Assembly (NCBI GenBank): GCA_023145535.1
Contig: JAGLDQ010000022.1
Coordinates: 1 to 38,593 of the forward strand
Source: Cocleimonas sp.
Lineage (GTDB): Bacteria > Pseudomonadota > Gammaproteobacteria > Thiotrichales > Thiotrichaceae
Direction: 5' to 3'
Length of the DNA: 38,593 bases
The position numbers and the translations under genes were made by a program. The notes below the pieces were generated by a model that did not search any database, had not been told where the DNA came from, and was given only the letters and a program-made list of their open reading frames with translations. Within the stretch, counting starts at the first letter, position 1. Each line of letters begins with the position of its first letter. Shown here piece after piece: positions 22,810-32,700 of the stretch.

Positions 22810-24723
22810 TTAAGCACTAAAATCAAATGGCTTACCAAACAGTGTATTGGTTTCTATATCACTTGCACGAATATCATACATTGGGCCAGATGAATCAATA
22901 GGGATAATGGTATCACCTACGCTAAGGCTACCACTGTTGTCGTGATCAAAAACGTATACACCGTTATCAACAGGCGTGGTGAACGTTTTGGCTATTGTCG
23001 TGAGTTCTTGCTGTTGTTGCGCTGACAACGAAACTCTTGGTAGCGCATCACCCATGGAAATTCCATTGATTGTATTGTTTATTTCATCCTCTAAGGTCAG
23101 CGTATAGGTTGCTGAATTAGGATCATTACGATCGGCAACGACAATATCTCCTGCGCCTAATCTTCCATTATTAGAACCTGAATAGATTTCAACATCACTA
23201 AAGTCAGGGCTTTGCTCTAGTAGAGATTTTAAACCCTCATTAATATGCATGGCGCCACGCACACTATTCTCATTAATAAGACGAATATCTTCTGCGTTTA
23301 AGGTGATGCTTGGGACATTTCTATCCGTACTAACGACCGTATCGCCGACACTAAGTCCGCCTGATAGATCATTATCATCAACACGGAATTCACTGATTCC
23401 TGTGTGTGCTGTTATTGCATTAACCTGTGTGGGGTTAAGGTTATCAACATAAGGCGGTTGAAAGGCGTTAATCCCTTCTAAATCTGCCGCTGTTAAGACA
23501 TGTTCAGAGCCGCCTTGAGCGCTTCCAACCCGATCACCGACACTGAGTGTTTCTGAACCATCCGCATCATGAACAGAGATATCACGTAATCCTGTCACCC
23601 CTTCAATTGCTGATCGTTGTGCGGCGGTGATATTCACATCGGCACCATCTCGTATCGTTGGGTTGTTAATGGCCTCAACATCAGCAGCAGATAAATCTCT
23701 AAACTGCTGTGATACGCTACTGGCATTACCTGTTGCAAGAACAGCCGTGTCTCCCGCACTGATCGTACCATCACCATCATTATCAATAACGCGAACACCC
23801 ACGTCACCTGTTGCACCACTTGCGCCATTAGCACCAAAAACTCCCAGTATTCCGTCGCGTTGTGACCCTGACAAGGCCACTGTTGCACTATTACTGGTAT
23901 CACTAGCCGCACGTTGCTTCATTTCATCCAGTGATAAACGCGCATCGTCAAATCTGAAATTTTCGGTATTAACGACTTCAATTCGCTGTCCTGTATCTTT
24001 ATGGATAAGAACGATTTTTGATCTATCAGGTTGGCCAAGCGCGGGTAAACTATTATTTCCTTCTTGATCATCTGCTCCAGTAGCAGGCGGGGCTTGCTGT
24101 TCTAATTTAATGGAGTATTCATCAATATTTGCTCTAATTCGAGCCGTATCAGTACCTGTGCCACCATCTAGAAAGTCATTTCCCAAGCGACTATTTAGCG
24201 TATCATTGCCTTCGCCACCGAATAGTCGATTAGTACCGCGACCACCAGCTAAATAGTCATCCCCTGTTCCACCGATTAAATTATCATTACCTTGACCACC
24301 ATAAAGACGATCATTCCCCTCATTGCCAAAAATTACATCATTGCCTTGGCGACCAAATAAGCGATCATTCCCCCCTAATCCTTGCATTCGATTATTTTTA
24401 TAATTGCCTTCTATATTATCATCCCCTTCTGTTCCGACCATATCATCAGATTCTGATGCAGACATCGTACTACTGGCTGTTGTCGTTGTTGGAGCGCTAG
24501 TTTGCGGTTTATCAGGATCTTTTTTCGTCCCTGTTTTATCATCGCCTAACTGCATCACTAAATTCTGCACTAATTGCAGTAAGTTTTTTAAAACGGCTAA
24601 CGGCAACGGCTTTCCAGCAGAGGATGATTGTAGTTGAGTGAGCGCATCCTTTATATCCTCTACCTGATGGCCACTGGTAGTAGATTGTGTGTGAACGCCC
24701 ATCGACATGTTTATGTTTGTCAT
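22810..24723 (-). CDS. Secreted RTX protein with five tandem DxDxSGxLSxGD modules
   Basis: 637 residues with strong ribosome site AAGGAAGG. There is no N-terminal signal peptide, as expected for type I secretion. Order: a helical/low-complexity N-terminus (1-95, Thr/Ser-rich 78-92), RTX nonapeptides GGxGxDxhx (about 96-190), the small RTX-associated beta domain (200-270, ending FRFDDARLSLDEM), then five modules of 64-79 residues. Each module has an L-T/S-x2-Q-type helix and a calcium-like loop: DNDGDGTISAGD (314-325), DADGSETLSVGD (386-397), DNDLSGGLSVGD (450-461), a weaker SGSNNGRLGAGD (515-526) and DHDNSGSLSVGD (593-604). The RTX part binds Ca2+ outside the cell and folds there. The modules look EF-hand/dockerin-like. 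No transporter genes are nearby, and no catalytic domain was seen. Confidence 0.85.
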   Translation of the reverse strand: MTNINMSMGVHTQSTTSGHQVEDIKDALTQLQSSSAGKPLPLAVLKNLLQLVQNLVMQLGDDKTGTKKDPDKPQTSAPTTTTASSTMSASESDDMVGTEGDDNIEGNYKNNRMQGLGGNDRLFGRQGNDVIFGNEGNDRLYGGQGNDNLIGGTGDDYLAGGRGTNRLFGGEGNDTLNSRLGNDFLDGGTGTDTARIRANIDEYSIKLEQQAPPATGADDQEGNNSLPALGQPDRSKIVLIHKDTGQRIEVVNTENFRFDDARLSLDEMKQRAASDTSNSATVALSGSQRDGILGVFGANGASGATGDVGVRVIDNDGDGTISAGDTAVLATGNASSVSQQFRDLSAADVEAINNPTIRDGADVNITAAQRSAIEGVTGLRDISVHDADGSETLSVGDRVGSAQGGSEHVLTAADLEGINAFQPPYVDNLNPTQVNAITAHTGISEFRVDDNDLSGGLSVGDTVVSTDRNVPSITLNAEDIRLINENSVRGAMHINEGLKSLLEQSPDFSDVEIYSGSNNGRLGAGDIVVADRNDPNSATYTLTLEDEINNTINGISMGDALPRVSLSAQQQQELTTIAKTFTTPVDNGVYVFDHDNSGSLSVGDTIIPIDSSGPMYDIRASDIETNTLFGKPFDFSA

Positions 24724-25148
24724 AAATTCCTTCCTTAGAGAGTGTAATGGTTTATTTAGTTAGTTATAAAATACCTTCACCACTTATGCGGTTAGTTGAG
24801 TGATTATTTTGAATAGTTAACAACGAACGAGTAAACACTCAGCTTCTTTCATTTAGGCAAAAGGTATCCCGCTACGAATACTCTTTTCAAACAACAACAA
24901 CGACTTTAAAAGGGGTTAATGGTCATAATGAAGGGATTAACGAAATCTCATAAAATTTGAAGAACTCATGTCATTGAATGCTTTGATCATTAAAAAAATA
25001 ACAATGGCAGGCAAGTGAATGATTAATCCATCTCCATTGTCTAGGTCGTGGTTTGTTTTTAGGCTATTGCGTCTCTTATAAATCGCTTGGTTTTTATCGA
25101 TTTCCTTATGTTATAATTCAGCGTTCTGCTAACTGAAATAAAGCCCCT
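24724..25148. other. Intergenic: divergent promoters of the RTX gene and hisB
   Basis: 425 bases, AT-rich. The only clear elements are the RTX ribosome site at the left edge and the -10-like sequence before hisB. Two tiny frames of 13-16 codons exist but have no support. No repeat or hairpin worth listing. Confidence 0.45.
25087..25117 (+). promoter_or_regulatory. Putative sigma-70 promoter of hisBHA
   Basis: A perfect TATAAT at 25112-25117 lies 32 bases before hisB. TTGGTT at 25087-25092 could be the -35 element, though the 19-base spacing is long. Confidence 0.5.
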
Positions 25149-25748
25149 ATGAATGAACGCACAGCTACAGTACAACGCGATACACTAGAAACTCAAATTA
25201 GTGTCACGATCAACCTTGACGGCGCTGGAAAAGCACGTTTTAAGACGGATATTCCCTTTTTAGACCATATGCTTGAGCAAATAGCCCGTCATGGTTTGAT
25301 TGATATAGAAATTGAAGCAACGGGTGATCTAGAAATCGATGCTCATCATACCGTTGAAGATATTGGTATTACGCTGGGCAAAGCATTTAATCGTGCGATT
25401 GGGAATAAAAAAGGTATTACACGCTATGGTCATGCCTATGTACCATTGGATGAAGCACTTTCTCGGGTCGTTATTGATTTTTCAGGTCGCGCAGGATTGA
25501 TCCATAATGTTGACTATAAACGTGCTTCTATTGGAAGTTTTGATACTGATTTGTTCCATGAGTTTTTTCAAGGCTTTGTCAATAGTGCCAAAGTAACGTT
25601 ACATCTGGATTGCATCCGTGGGCGCAATGCACACCACATTGCAGAAACCATTTTTAAAGCTTTTGGGCGCGCATTACGCATGGCGGTTCAAATGGATTCA
25701 CGTATGGGAAGTGCAATTCCTTCCACTAAAGGAACATTAACGAGTTAA
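25149..25748 (+). CDS. hisB: Imidazoleglycerol-phosphate dehydratase
   Basis: 199 residues, the stand-alone length (no phosphatase domain as in E. coli). The two Mn-binding signatures are present: DAHHTVEDIGI and NAHHIAETIFKAFGRALR, as well as FLDHMLEQIARHG and the C-terminal STKGTL. It dehydrates imidazoleglycerol phosphate to imidazoleacetol phosphate in histidine synthesis. First gene of hisB-hisH-hisA, with one base between its stop and the hisH ATG. The ribosome site is weak. Confidence 0.97.
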   Translation: MNERTATVQRDTLETQISVTINLDGAGKARFKTDIPFLDHMLEQIARHGLIDIEIEATGDLEIDAHHTVEDIGITLGKAFNRAIGNKKGITRYGHAYVPLDEALSRVVIDFSGRAGLIHNVDYKRASIGSFDTDLFHEFFQGFVNSAKVTLHLDCIRGRNAHHIAETIFKAFGRALRMAVQMDSRMGSAIPSTKGTLTS

Positions 25749-25749
25749 T

Positions 25750-26406
25750 ATGTCTACCATTGCTATCATTAATTACAACATGGGCAACTTGCACTCTGTC
25801 AGCAAGGCGCTAGAGCATGTTGCCCCAGAAGGGACGAAGGTTATGTTGACTTCTTCCCCTGATGAAATTCTTGCCGCAGACCATGTTGTTTTTCCCGGTC
25901 AAGGTGCCGCGCGTGATTGCATGAAGGAGCTAAATAAAGCGGGCTTGATTGATGTGATTCGAGAAGCCGCTGCTAGCAAGCCCTTTTTAGGTATTTGTAT
26001 GGGCATGCAAGTTTTGATGGAACACAGCGAAGAACATGAGGGGATTGACTGTATGGGTGTTTATAAAGGCAATACACAGGCGTTCGCGGGTAGAATTGCG
26101 GCTAAAGATACCTCTGGTGAGCGTTTAAAAATTCCTCAAATGGGCTGGAATCGTATTCTACAGACACAGCCTGATCATCCGTTATGGAAAGGGATTGAGG
26201 ATGGCTCACGTTTCTATTTTGTGCACAGCTATTTTGTTGATCCTACAGATCAATCACTGGAGGCGGGGATGACGGACTATGGGCTAAACTATGCTTCTGC
26301 CATTGCTAAAGAGAATGTCTTTGCGATACAAGCACATCCTGAGAAAAGTGCAGACAACGGCTTGCAATTACTTAAAAACTTCACCGAATGGAATGGAACA
26401 GTATAA
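25750..26406 (+). CDS. hisH: Imidazole glycerol phosphate synthase, glutaminase subunit
   Basis: 218 residues. Class I glutamine amidotransferase: NMGNLHSVSKALE, PGQGAARDCM, the nucleophile in FLGICMGMQVLME and the His-Glu pair in QAHPEKS. It makes ammonia from glutamine for HisF. The partner cyclase hisF is not in this operon, so it must be elsewhere for the pair to function. One base after hisB and adjoining hisA. Confidence 0.97.
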   Translation: MSTIAIINYNMGNLHSVSKALEHVAPEGTKVMLTSSPDEILAADHVVFPGQGAARDCMKELNKAGLIDVIREAAASKPFLGICMGMQVLMEHSEEHEGIDCMGVYKGNTQAFAGRIAAKDTSGERLKIPQMGWNRILQTQPDHPLWKGIEDGSRFYFVHSYFVDPTDQSLEAGMTDYGLNYASAIAKENVFAIQAHPEKSADNGLQLLKNFTEWNGTV

Positions 26407-27138
26407 ATGTTATTACTCCCCGCAATTGATTTAAAAGATGGGCAATGTGTACGTCTACGCCAAGGTCGTATGGAAGACACGACTGTATTTTCTGATAGCC
26501 CTGTCGATACCGCAACACGCTGGGTAGAAGCAGGCGCAAAGCGTTTGCATCTAGTGGATTTGAATGGTGCTTTTGATGGTAAACCGGTTAATAGTGATAG
26601 CGTTCAAGCCATCGCTAAAAAATTCCCAGATCTACCGATTCAAATTGGTGGTGGAATTCGTGATGCAGAGACCGTACAAGCTTATTTAGATGCTGGCGTT
26701 AGGTATTGTATTATTGGTACTAAAGCCGTTGAAGATCCTGACTTTGTCATTTCACTGTGCCAACAATTTCCTGATCATATTATTGTTGGTATTGATGCGA
26801 AAAATGGCATGGTCGCAACCGATGGCTGGGCAGAAGTTTCTACTGTTTCAGCCATTGATTTAGCCAAAAAATTTGAGCAGGCAGGTGTTTCTGCGATTGT
26901 TTATACGGATATATCACGCGATGGCATGATGACAGGCGTTAATATTGAAGCGACGGTTGAACTCGCTAAAAGCATCTCTATTCCTGTGATTGCATCTGGC
27001 GGTGTGACGAATATGGATGATATTATAGAGCTGTGTAAAGTAGAAGCAGCAGGGATTAGTGGTACAATTTTAGGACGTTCTATTTATGAAGGAACGATTG
27101 ATCTTGCTGAAGCGCATCACTATGTAGAGTCACTTTAA
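26407..27138 (+). CDS. hisA: Phosphoribosylformimino-5-aminoimidazole carboxamide ribotide isomerase
   Basis: 243 residues with the beta/alpha barrel of HisA: LLPAIDLKDGQCVRLRQG with the catalytic Asp8, QIGGGIRD, VYTDISRDGMMTG with the second Asp, and IASGGVTNMDD phosphate loop. It catalyses the Amadori rearrangement of ProFAR to PRFAR, the HisHF substrate. The ATG follows the hisH stop directly. Usually hisF comes next; here a 327-base spacer and argJ follow. Confidence 0.97.
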   Translation: MLLLPAIDLKDGQCVRLRQGRMEDTTVFSDSPVDTATRWVEAGAKRLHLVDLNGAFDGKPVNSDSVQAIAKKFPDLPIQIGGGIRDAETVQAYLDAGVRYCIIGTKAVEDPDFVISLCQQFPDHIIVGIDAKNGMVATDGWAEVSTVSAIDLAKKFEQAGVSAIVYTDISRDGMMTGVNIEATVELAKSISIPVIASGGVTNMDDIIELCKVEAAGISGTILGRSIYEGTIDLAEAHHYVESL

Positions 27139-27318
27139 GTTATACCCTCCTAAAATATAAATATCCGAATAAGCGATTATAGTAGGCTGAAAAATCAGTC
27201 TACAAAAAATGATACCCTCATGATTATTTTTAATAAGTAGTCTGATTATTCTTGATTTTTATCACCTCTTCGAATATTTATCGGAAGCCGTACCCTTGTG
27301 TGTTCAGATGGATAAATA

Positions 27319-27343
27319 ACCCTTCCTTTCTAGGGTGTTTTTT
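27319..27343 (+). terminator. Weak rho-independent terminator after hisA
   Basis: ACCCT (27319-27323) pairs with AGGGT (27332-27336), followed by GTTTTTT. The stem is only 5 bp, so it may be an attenuator-like element or chance. Confidence 0.45.
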
Positions 27344-27351
27344 CTATGTCA

Positions 27352-27377
27352 GTTGATATTTCAGGACGATTATCAAC
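27352..27377. promoter_or_regulatory. Perfect 7-bp dyad GTTGATA-N12-TATCAAC upstream of argJ
   Basis: GTTGATA (27352-27358) and TATCAAC (27371-27377) are exact inverse complements. TATAAT at 27391-27396 lies just downstream, so the right arm overlaps the -35 area. It does not match the ArgR box. Confidence 0.45.
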
Positions 27378-27465
27378 GCTATTTTATCGTTATAATCATC
27401 GGATCCAATAAACCCTCTATTTGTGCTCCCATGCAGAGTCCACTTAAAATATAAGGAGTTCCAAT

Positions 27466-28674
27466 ATGCCAGTTAACCTTCAAGCGCCAACCTCACTTCA
27501 AGCTATTAAAGGTATCTCTCTATCGGCTGTTGAAGCCAATATACGTTATAAAAATCGTAATGATTTAGTCTTGATTAAAATGGTCAATGGTGGCACAGCG
27601 GCGGGCGTTTTTACCCTAAACAAATTTTGCGCCGCACCGGTTACCTTATGCAGAAAGCATTTAGCCCATAGTGCGCCAAGATACTTATTAATTAATGCGG
27701 GCAATGCCAATGCAGGGACGGGTCAAAAAGGGTTGGATAATGCCAAACAAACCTGTGCAATATTGGCAGAAATTGAAAACATCAAGGCAGAAGATGTCCT
27801 ACCTTTCTCCACGGGTGTGATTGGTGAGCAGTTGCCCATTGAACCTTTTTCCTCTCATTTACCCCAAGCACTTGAACAACTTAAAGAAGATAATTGGCTT
27901 TTAGCCGCACAAGGTATAATGACCACCGATACCCTTGCCAAAGGGGTGAGTAAGCAAATTGAAATAGAGGGAAAAATAGTCACAATAACTGGTATTGCAA
28001 AAGGTTCTGGCATGATAGAGCCGAATATGGCGACGCTACTTGCTTTTATTGGTTGTGATGCAAAAGTGGACGCTGAGTTATTACAGCAGGTATTAAATGA
28101 AGCCGTTGCGGACTCTTTTAATGCCATTACCGTTGATGCTGATACCTCTACCAATGACTCACTCATGCTATTGGCATCGGCACAATCAGGCGCAGAAATC
28201 ACCGCTACTAATCGTAACGTTTTTCAACAAGCCATCAATGCTCTTTGCCAGCAATTAGCACAAGCGGTTATTCGTGATGCCGAAGGTGCAACTAAGTTTG
28301 TCACCATTGAAGTAGAATCTGCGCCCGATAAAGACTATGCACGTGAAATTGCCTATACCGTCGCACGCTCTCCTCTGGTAAAAACGGCATTATTTGCCAG
28401 CGACCCTAACTGGGGACGTTTACTTGCCGCGATTGGGCGAAGTCAGGTTAAAGGACTGGATGTTAGTAAAATTTCGCTTTGGCTAGGTGACACACAATTA
28501 CTCAAAACAGGAGAGCCATTAGCAAGTTATACGGAAGAGCAAGGGCAAGCTGAAATGGATAAAGAAGAAATTACTATTCGAATAGCACTGAATGCAGGCA
28601 ACGCCAATGCGCGTATTTGGACCTCTGATTTATCGCATGAATATGTCACTATTAATGCCGACTATCGAAGTTGA
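27466..28674 (+). CDS. argJ: Bifunctional glutamate N-acetyltransferase/amino-acid acetyltransferase
   Basis: 402 residues, typical ArgJ length. AAGGAG (27451-27456) precedes the start. Seen: NAGNANAGTGQKGLDNA in the N-terminal half, the autocleavage site KGSGMIEPNMATLLAF where the Thr of MATLL becomes the new N-terminal nucleophile, DADTSTNDSLML, and DPNWGRLLAAIGRS near the C-terminus. It transfers acetyl groups from N-acetylornithine to glutamate (and possibly from acetyl-CoA), making the arginine route cyclic. It stands alone. Confidence 0.97.
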   Translation: MPVNLQAPTSLQAIKGISLSAVEANIRYKNRNDLVLIKMVNGGTAAGVFTLNKFCAAPVTLCRKHLAHSAPRYLLINAGNANAGTGQKGLDNAKQTCAILAEIENIKAEDVLPFSTGVIGEQLPIEPFSSHLPQALEQLKEDNWLLAAQGIMTTDTLAKGVSKQIEIEGKIVTITGIAKGSGMIEPNMATLLAFIGCDAKVDAELLQQVLNEAVADSFNAITVDADTSTNDSLMLLASAQSGAEITATNRNVFQQAINALCQQLAQAVIRDAEGATKFVTIEVESAPDKDYAREIAYTVARSPLVKTALFASDPNWGRLLAAIGRSQVKGLDVSKISLWLGDTQLLKTGEPLASYTEEQGQAEMDKEEITIRIALNAGNANARIWTSDLSHEYVTINADYRS

Positions 28675-28704
28675 GTTTAGCTGAAACCTATGGAAAATCA
28701 GAGA

Positions 28705-29421
28705 TTATTTAAAACGAGCCAGCGCATAGCGTGATTTAGGCAACCCCTGCTTTTTTAATCGGTGATATTCAGCCATTACTTTCTTTACATAGTTTTTGGT
28801 TTCACGATAAGGGGGAATACCACCGTATTTCCTTACATTACCTGGTCCTGCATTATAGGCGGCAATCGCAAAACGTTTTTTTCCTTTAAACAGTCGGAGC
28901 ATTTGACCGATGTATTTTACACCGCCTTGAATGTTTTGTTCAGGATTCCAAGGATTGCTAATTTTCATCATATCCGCAGTCCCTGGCATTAATTGCATTA
29001 AACCGATTGCGCCTGCACGTGAATGCGCTCTTTCATTAAAGCAGGATTCTTGTCTTACAATGGCATGGATTAACTCTTCCTCCACGCCATAAGTTCTTGA
29101 ATAAACTTGTATAGTACGTTGATATGCGCGTGCTTTAGCAGCCAAGTGCTGCTTATTACCACAGCCATGCACAATGCCATTGCCTTTGGAGGGTTTTCTA
29201 TATCGCGTTTTTTTCAATACATGCGCCTTGCGAAAGACCGCCTTTTTCTTCTTTTTAATCTTATAAACTTTAACCAGTTTATAACCTTTTTTCTTAATGC
29301 GTTTATCGGTTAGGACAGAGGAACCGTCAGCACTAATATATGAATAAACATTTGCAGGCGTAACCGTGCTACTTAAAAGGAAGATAATGCCAAAAAATAT
29401 TGATATCGGAGTCTTTTTCAT
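28705..29421 (-). CDS. Lytic transglycosylase with DUF4124 N-terminal and SLT C-terminal domain
   Basis: 238 residues. Signal peptide (about 5-23), a DUF4124-like segment (VYSYISADGSSVLTDKR), a very basic linker (KIKKKKKAVFRK), then a soluble-lytic-transglycosylase domain from about residue 95. The catalytic Glu125 stands in AIVRQESCFNERAHSRAGAIGLMQLMPGTA, and AIAAYNAGPGNVRKYGGIPPY is the typical second motif. It cleaves the MurNAc-GlcNAc bond of peptidoglycan in the periplasm, leaving 1,6-anhydroMurNAc. Convergent with argJ. It resembles small Slt/EmtA-like enzymes. Confidence 0.92.
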   Translation of the reverse strand: MKKTPISIFFGIIFLLSSTVTPANVYSYISADGSSVLTDKRIKKKGYKLVKVYKIKKKKKAVFRKAHVLKKTRYRKPSKGNGIVHGCGNKQHLAAKARAYQRTIQVYSRTYGVEEELIHAIVRQESCFNERAHSRAGAIGLMQLMPGTADMMKISNPWNPEQNIQGGVKYIGQMLRLFKGKKRFAIAAYNAGPGNVRKYGGIPPYRETKNYVKKVMAEYHRLKKQGLPKSRYALARFK

Positions 29422-29501
29422 AAAAGTATTATAATTTTTATTATTAGGGGGATATTCGGGTGCATTAACGGAATACTAACGCGGTGCCGCTATAATCTCT
29501 A

Positions 29502-29721
29502 GGCAAAAGCGATCAAGGGGTGGGTAATTAATGACCCTATCCTTTAAATGATACCGTTGTTCTAGCCGTACATAGTGGTGGTGATTGAAGTGAATTATTA
29601 TTAACTTACTGAAAGCAATTGATGACTTCACTAAACATTGTTTTCAATCCTGTTTGTAGGTACTCATAAGGATTTGATATTTACATACACTAAGGGATCG
29701 TCTTCGGACGATCCCTTTTTT
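29502..29721 (+). ncRNA. Candidate small RNA ending in a strong terminator
   Basis: No plus-strand gene lies upstream, yet a strong plus-strand terminator ends at 29721. A perfect TATAAT at 29491-29496 could start a transcript near 29502, giving about 220 nt. A 5' hairpin with AAGG/CCTT and GGGT/ACCC tiers (29515-29544) and the terminal cUUCGg hairpin are visible. A -35 element is poor (TTAACG, 20-base spacing). The alternative is that the terminator ends read-through from argJ, which would run antisense to the transglycosylase gene. No known RNA family was recognised. Confidence 0.35.
29692..29721 (+). terminator. Intrinsic terminator with cUUCGg tetraloop
   Basis: Perfect 11-bp stem (29692-29702 with 29707-29717) closing TTCG as C(UUCG)G, followed by T6 then ATTT. 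The T run is on the plus strand. On the minus strand it lies downstream of mfd but only two T follow the stem, so service to mfd is less likely. Confidence 0.88.
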
Positions 29722-29775
29722 ATTTGAGTTTAGCAACAATATTTAACCCACATTTTTTGTTTTAAAATGATGAAA

Positions 29776-32700
29776 CTAAACAATCTCCGCAAACAAACGT
29801 TTAATCCATTGCACTCGCTGCTCTACCGTCTCTAACTCCACTTCAAAATACAGTTTATCCGAACCCACTATTTTATACTCCCAAGGACGTTTTTGTACGA
29901 GCATCATAATTTTCATGGGATCTATCGCGGGTTTTTCATTAAATACAATACGTCCACCATCCTCTCCTGCATCCAACTTTAACACCCCTAATTTCTGCGC
30001 TATTTGTTTTAAACGAGTCACTTCAAATAAAGTATCAACAGGCTCAGGTAGCAAACCAAAGCGGTCTATCATTTCGACGCGCAGATCACGCAATTGTTCT
30101 TCATTTTTGGTACTAGCAATGCGCTTATATAATATGAGACGATTATGCACATCAGGCAAATAGTCATCAGGAATTAATGCAGGTGCGCCTAAATCGACCG
30201 TGGTTCGTGTTTCATGCCCATCTTCTTCGGGCAAATCACCCCGCTTGAGGGCTTTGACGGCGCGCTCTAATAATTCATTATAAAGTGAGAAACCAATTTC
30301 CTGAATTTGTCCACTTTGCTCATCACCCAATAACTCACCTGCACCCCGTATTTCTAAATCATGCGATGCCAGTGTGAAACCGACCCCCAGTTCTTCTAAT
30401 GACTCAATTGCTTCTAAACGTTTTTTAGCATCACCTGTCAGGACTTTTTCGCTGGGGATAATGAGATAAGCATAGGCTTTATGGTGAGAGCGACCAACCC
30501 GTCCACGTAGTTGATGTAGCTGCGCCAAGCCTAGTTTATCAGCACGATTGATGATAATCGTATTAGCCGTCGGTACATCAATCCCACTTTCAATAATGGT
30601 GGTCGCAACCAGCACATGAAAGCGTTGATGATAAAAATCTTTCATAATGCCTTCGAGTTCTTTCTCAGACATTTGCCCATGAGCAAAACGCACGTCCGCA
30701 TTCGGTAGATAATCACTGATTTGATCGGTAATTTTCTGGATGGTTTTAACTTCATTATGCAGAATATAAATCTGTCCCCCTCGTGATAACTCACGCGCAC
30801 AGGCTTCTTGAATCAGAGCTTTGTCCCACTCTTTAACAAAGGTTTTAATCGCATGACGTTGGGCAGGTGCGGTGGCGATTATGCTGAGATCACGTAGCCC
30901 TGATAGGGACATATTTAAAGTACGCGGAATCGGCGTTGCTGTCATGGTCAACATATCCACATTCGCGCGTAGCTTTTTTAATTGTTCTTTATGGCGTACA
31001 CCAAAGCGGTGTTCTTCATCAATGATCACTAAGCCTAAATCTTTATAGTGAACATCTTTGGATAAGAGTTTATGCGTACCAATGACAATATCAACCTTGC
31101 CACTTTTTAATTTTGCGATCGTTTCTCTGGTTTGTTTTGGCGTGCGAAAACGTGACAATGTTTCGATTTGAAATGGCCAATCCGCAAAACGGTCGCGAAA
31201 ATTTTGCGTGTGCTGTTGGACGAGTAACGTTGTTGGCGCAATCATCGCCACCTGTTTTCCACCATTGGCAGCGAGGAAAGCAGCCCGCATCGCGACTTCT
31301 GTTTTGCCAAAGCCAACATCACCACAAACCACACGATCCATTGGGCGAATTGAGATGAGATCTGCTTTGACGGCCTCAATCGCTTGTGCCTGATCAGGCG
31401 TTTCTTCAAAGGGAAAAGCGTCAGAAAAGGCATGATAGTCCAACGCATTGACATCATAGGCATGACCTTGCAATGCCGCGCGACGGGCATTAATCTCTAA
31501 TAATTCGGCGGCAATATCATACGCGCGTTTTGCCGCTTTTTTACGAATTTTATCCCATTGCTCTGTCCCTAATTTATGCAAAGGGGCTTTTTCTGGGCTA
31601 GCGCCACTGTAGCGACTAATTAAATGGAGCGAAGAAACTGGCACGTAAAGTTTATCGCCTTTGGAATACGCTAGGGTAATAAACTCTTGCTCTATGCCCC
31701 CCGCTTCGAGCTTTTTCATCCCCCTATAACGCCCAATGCCATGCTCTTCATGCACGACGGGCGAGCCTTCATGCAAATCAGTCAAATTGCCGATAATGGC
31801 TTCAGCATCACGGGTTGCTTTGCGCTTACGACGGCGTTCTTGTTGTACTTTTTGCCCAAAAATTAAACCTTCAGGGATAATGGCTAACTCGCCCTGTTGT
31901 TCTTCATTTTTTAACCATAAGCCATTTTCTAACGGCGCAACCGTGACACTGAGTTTGCTACTGCCTTGCAAAAAATTTTGCCAGTCTTGACTCGTACTTG
32001 CGGGGTATTGATTATCACGTAATAAACTGAGTAAATTCTCACGCCTCCCTGCGGATTCCGCCGTAAAAAGCACTCGTCCTTGATGCACCGCTAAAAACTG
32101 TTGTAACAACATTAAGGGGCGTTCAGCACGCGCCTGCAATAATAGGGAGGGAAGCGTATGCGTTGGATAATTATGGCTATCAGTGGTATTTTCTTGCTCG
32201 AAGGAATGCGTTTGGATGCGCCGCAATTGATCAAAGGCTTGGTTTAATTGTTCTGTATTAAGAAATAAGGTATCAGGGGCTAAAATGGGGCGCTCAATAT
32301 CATGACGACGCTGCTCATGGCGCTCAACAACATTTTGACTAAAGCTTTCCGCCGCTGGTTGTATATCGTGACTATAAATTAACAGAGTTTTTTCAGGAAG
32401 GTAATCAAACAAGGTGGCTGTTTGTTTAAAAAATAATGGTAAATAATATTCAATACCCGCCGGTGGATTGCCATTACTAACATTGTCATAAATTTGACTA
32501 CGCGCCAGATCTCCTCCCAGTTTTTCAGCATAGTGGGTGCGAAAGGTTTGAATCCCTTCGGCGTTTAACGGAAATTCTTGCGCTGGAAGCAATTCAATTT
32601 TATCCAGTTGCTTAATCGTGCGCTGATCTTCAGGGTTAAAACTGCGTAATGAATCAACTTCATCATCAAATAAATCAATACGAACAGGATGCTGGCTGCC

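Larger units (their letters stand above)
27139..27465. other. Intergenic between hisA and argJ
   Basis: 327 bases, no gene and no trace of hisF. A GTAGGCTGA/TCAGTCTAC hairpin near 27180-27205 lacks a T run. A weak terminator at 27319-27343 and the argJ dyad and -10 are listed separately. Confidence 0.5.
29422..29775. other. Intergenic between the transglycosylase and mfd with an orphan terminator
   Basis: 354 bases without an identifiable gene on either strand. Contains the candidate small RNA described separately, and the transglycosylase promoter in its left part. Confidence 0.55.
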
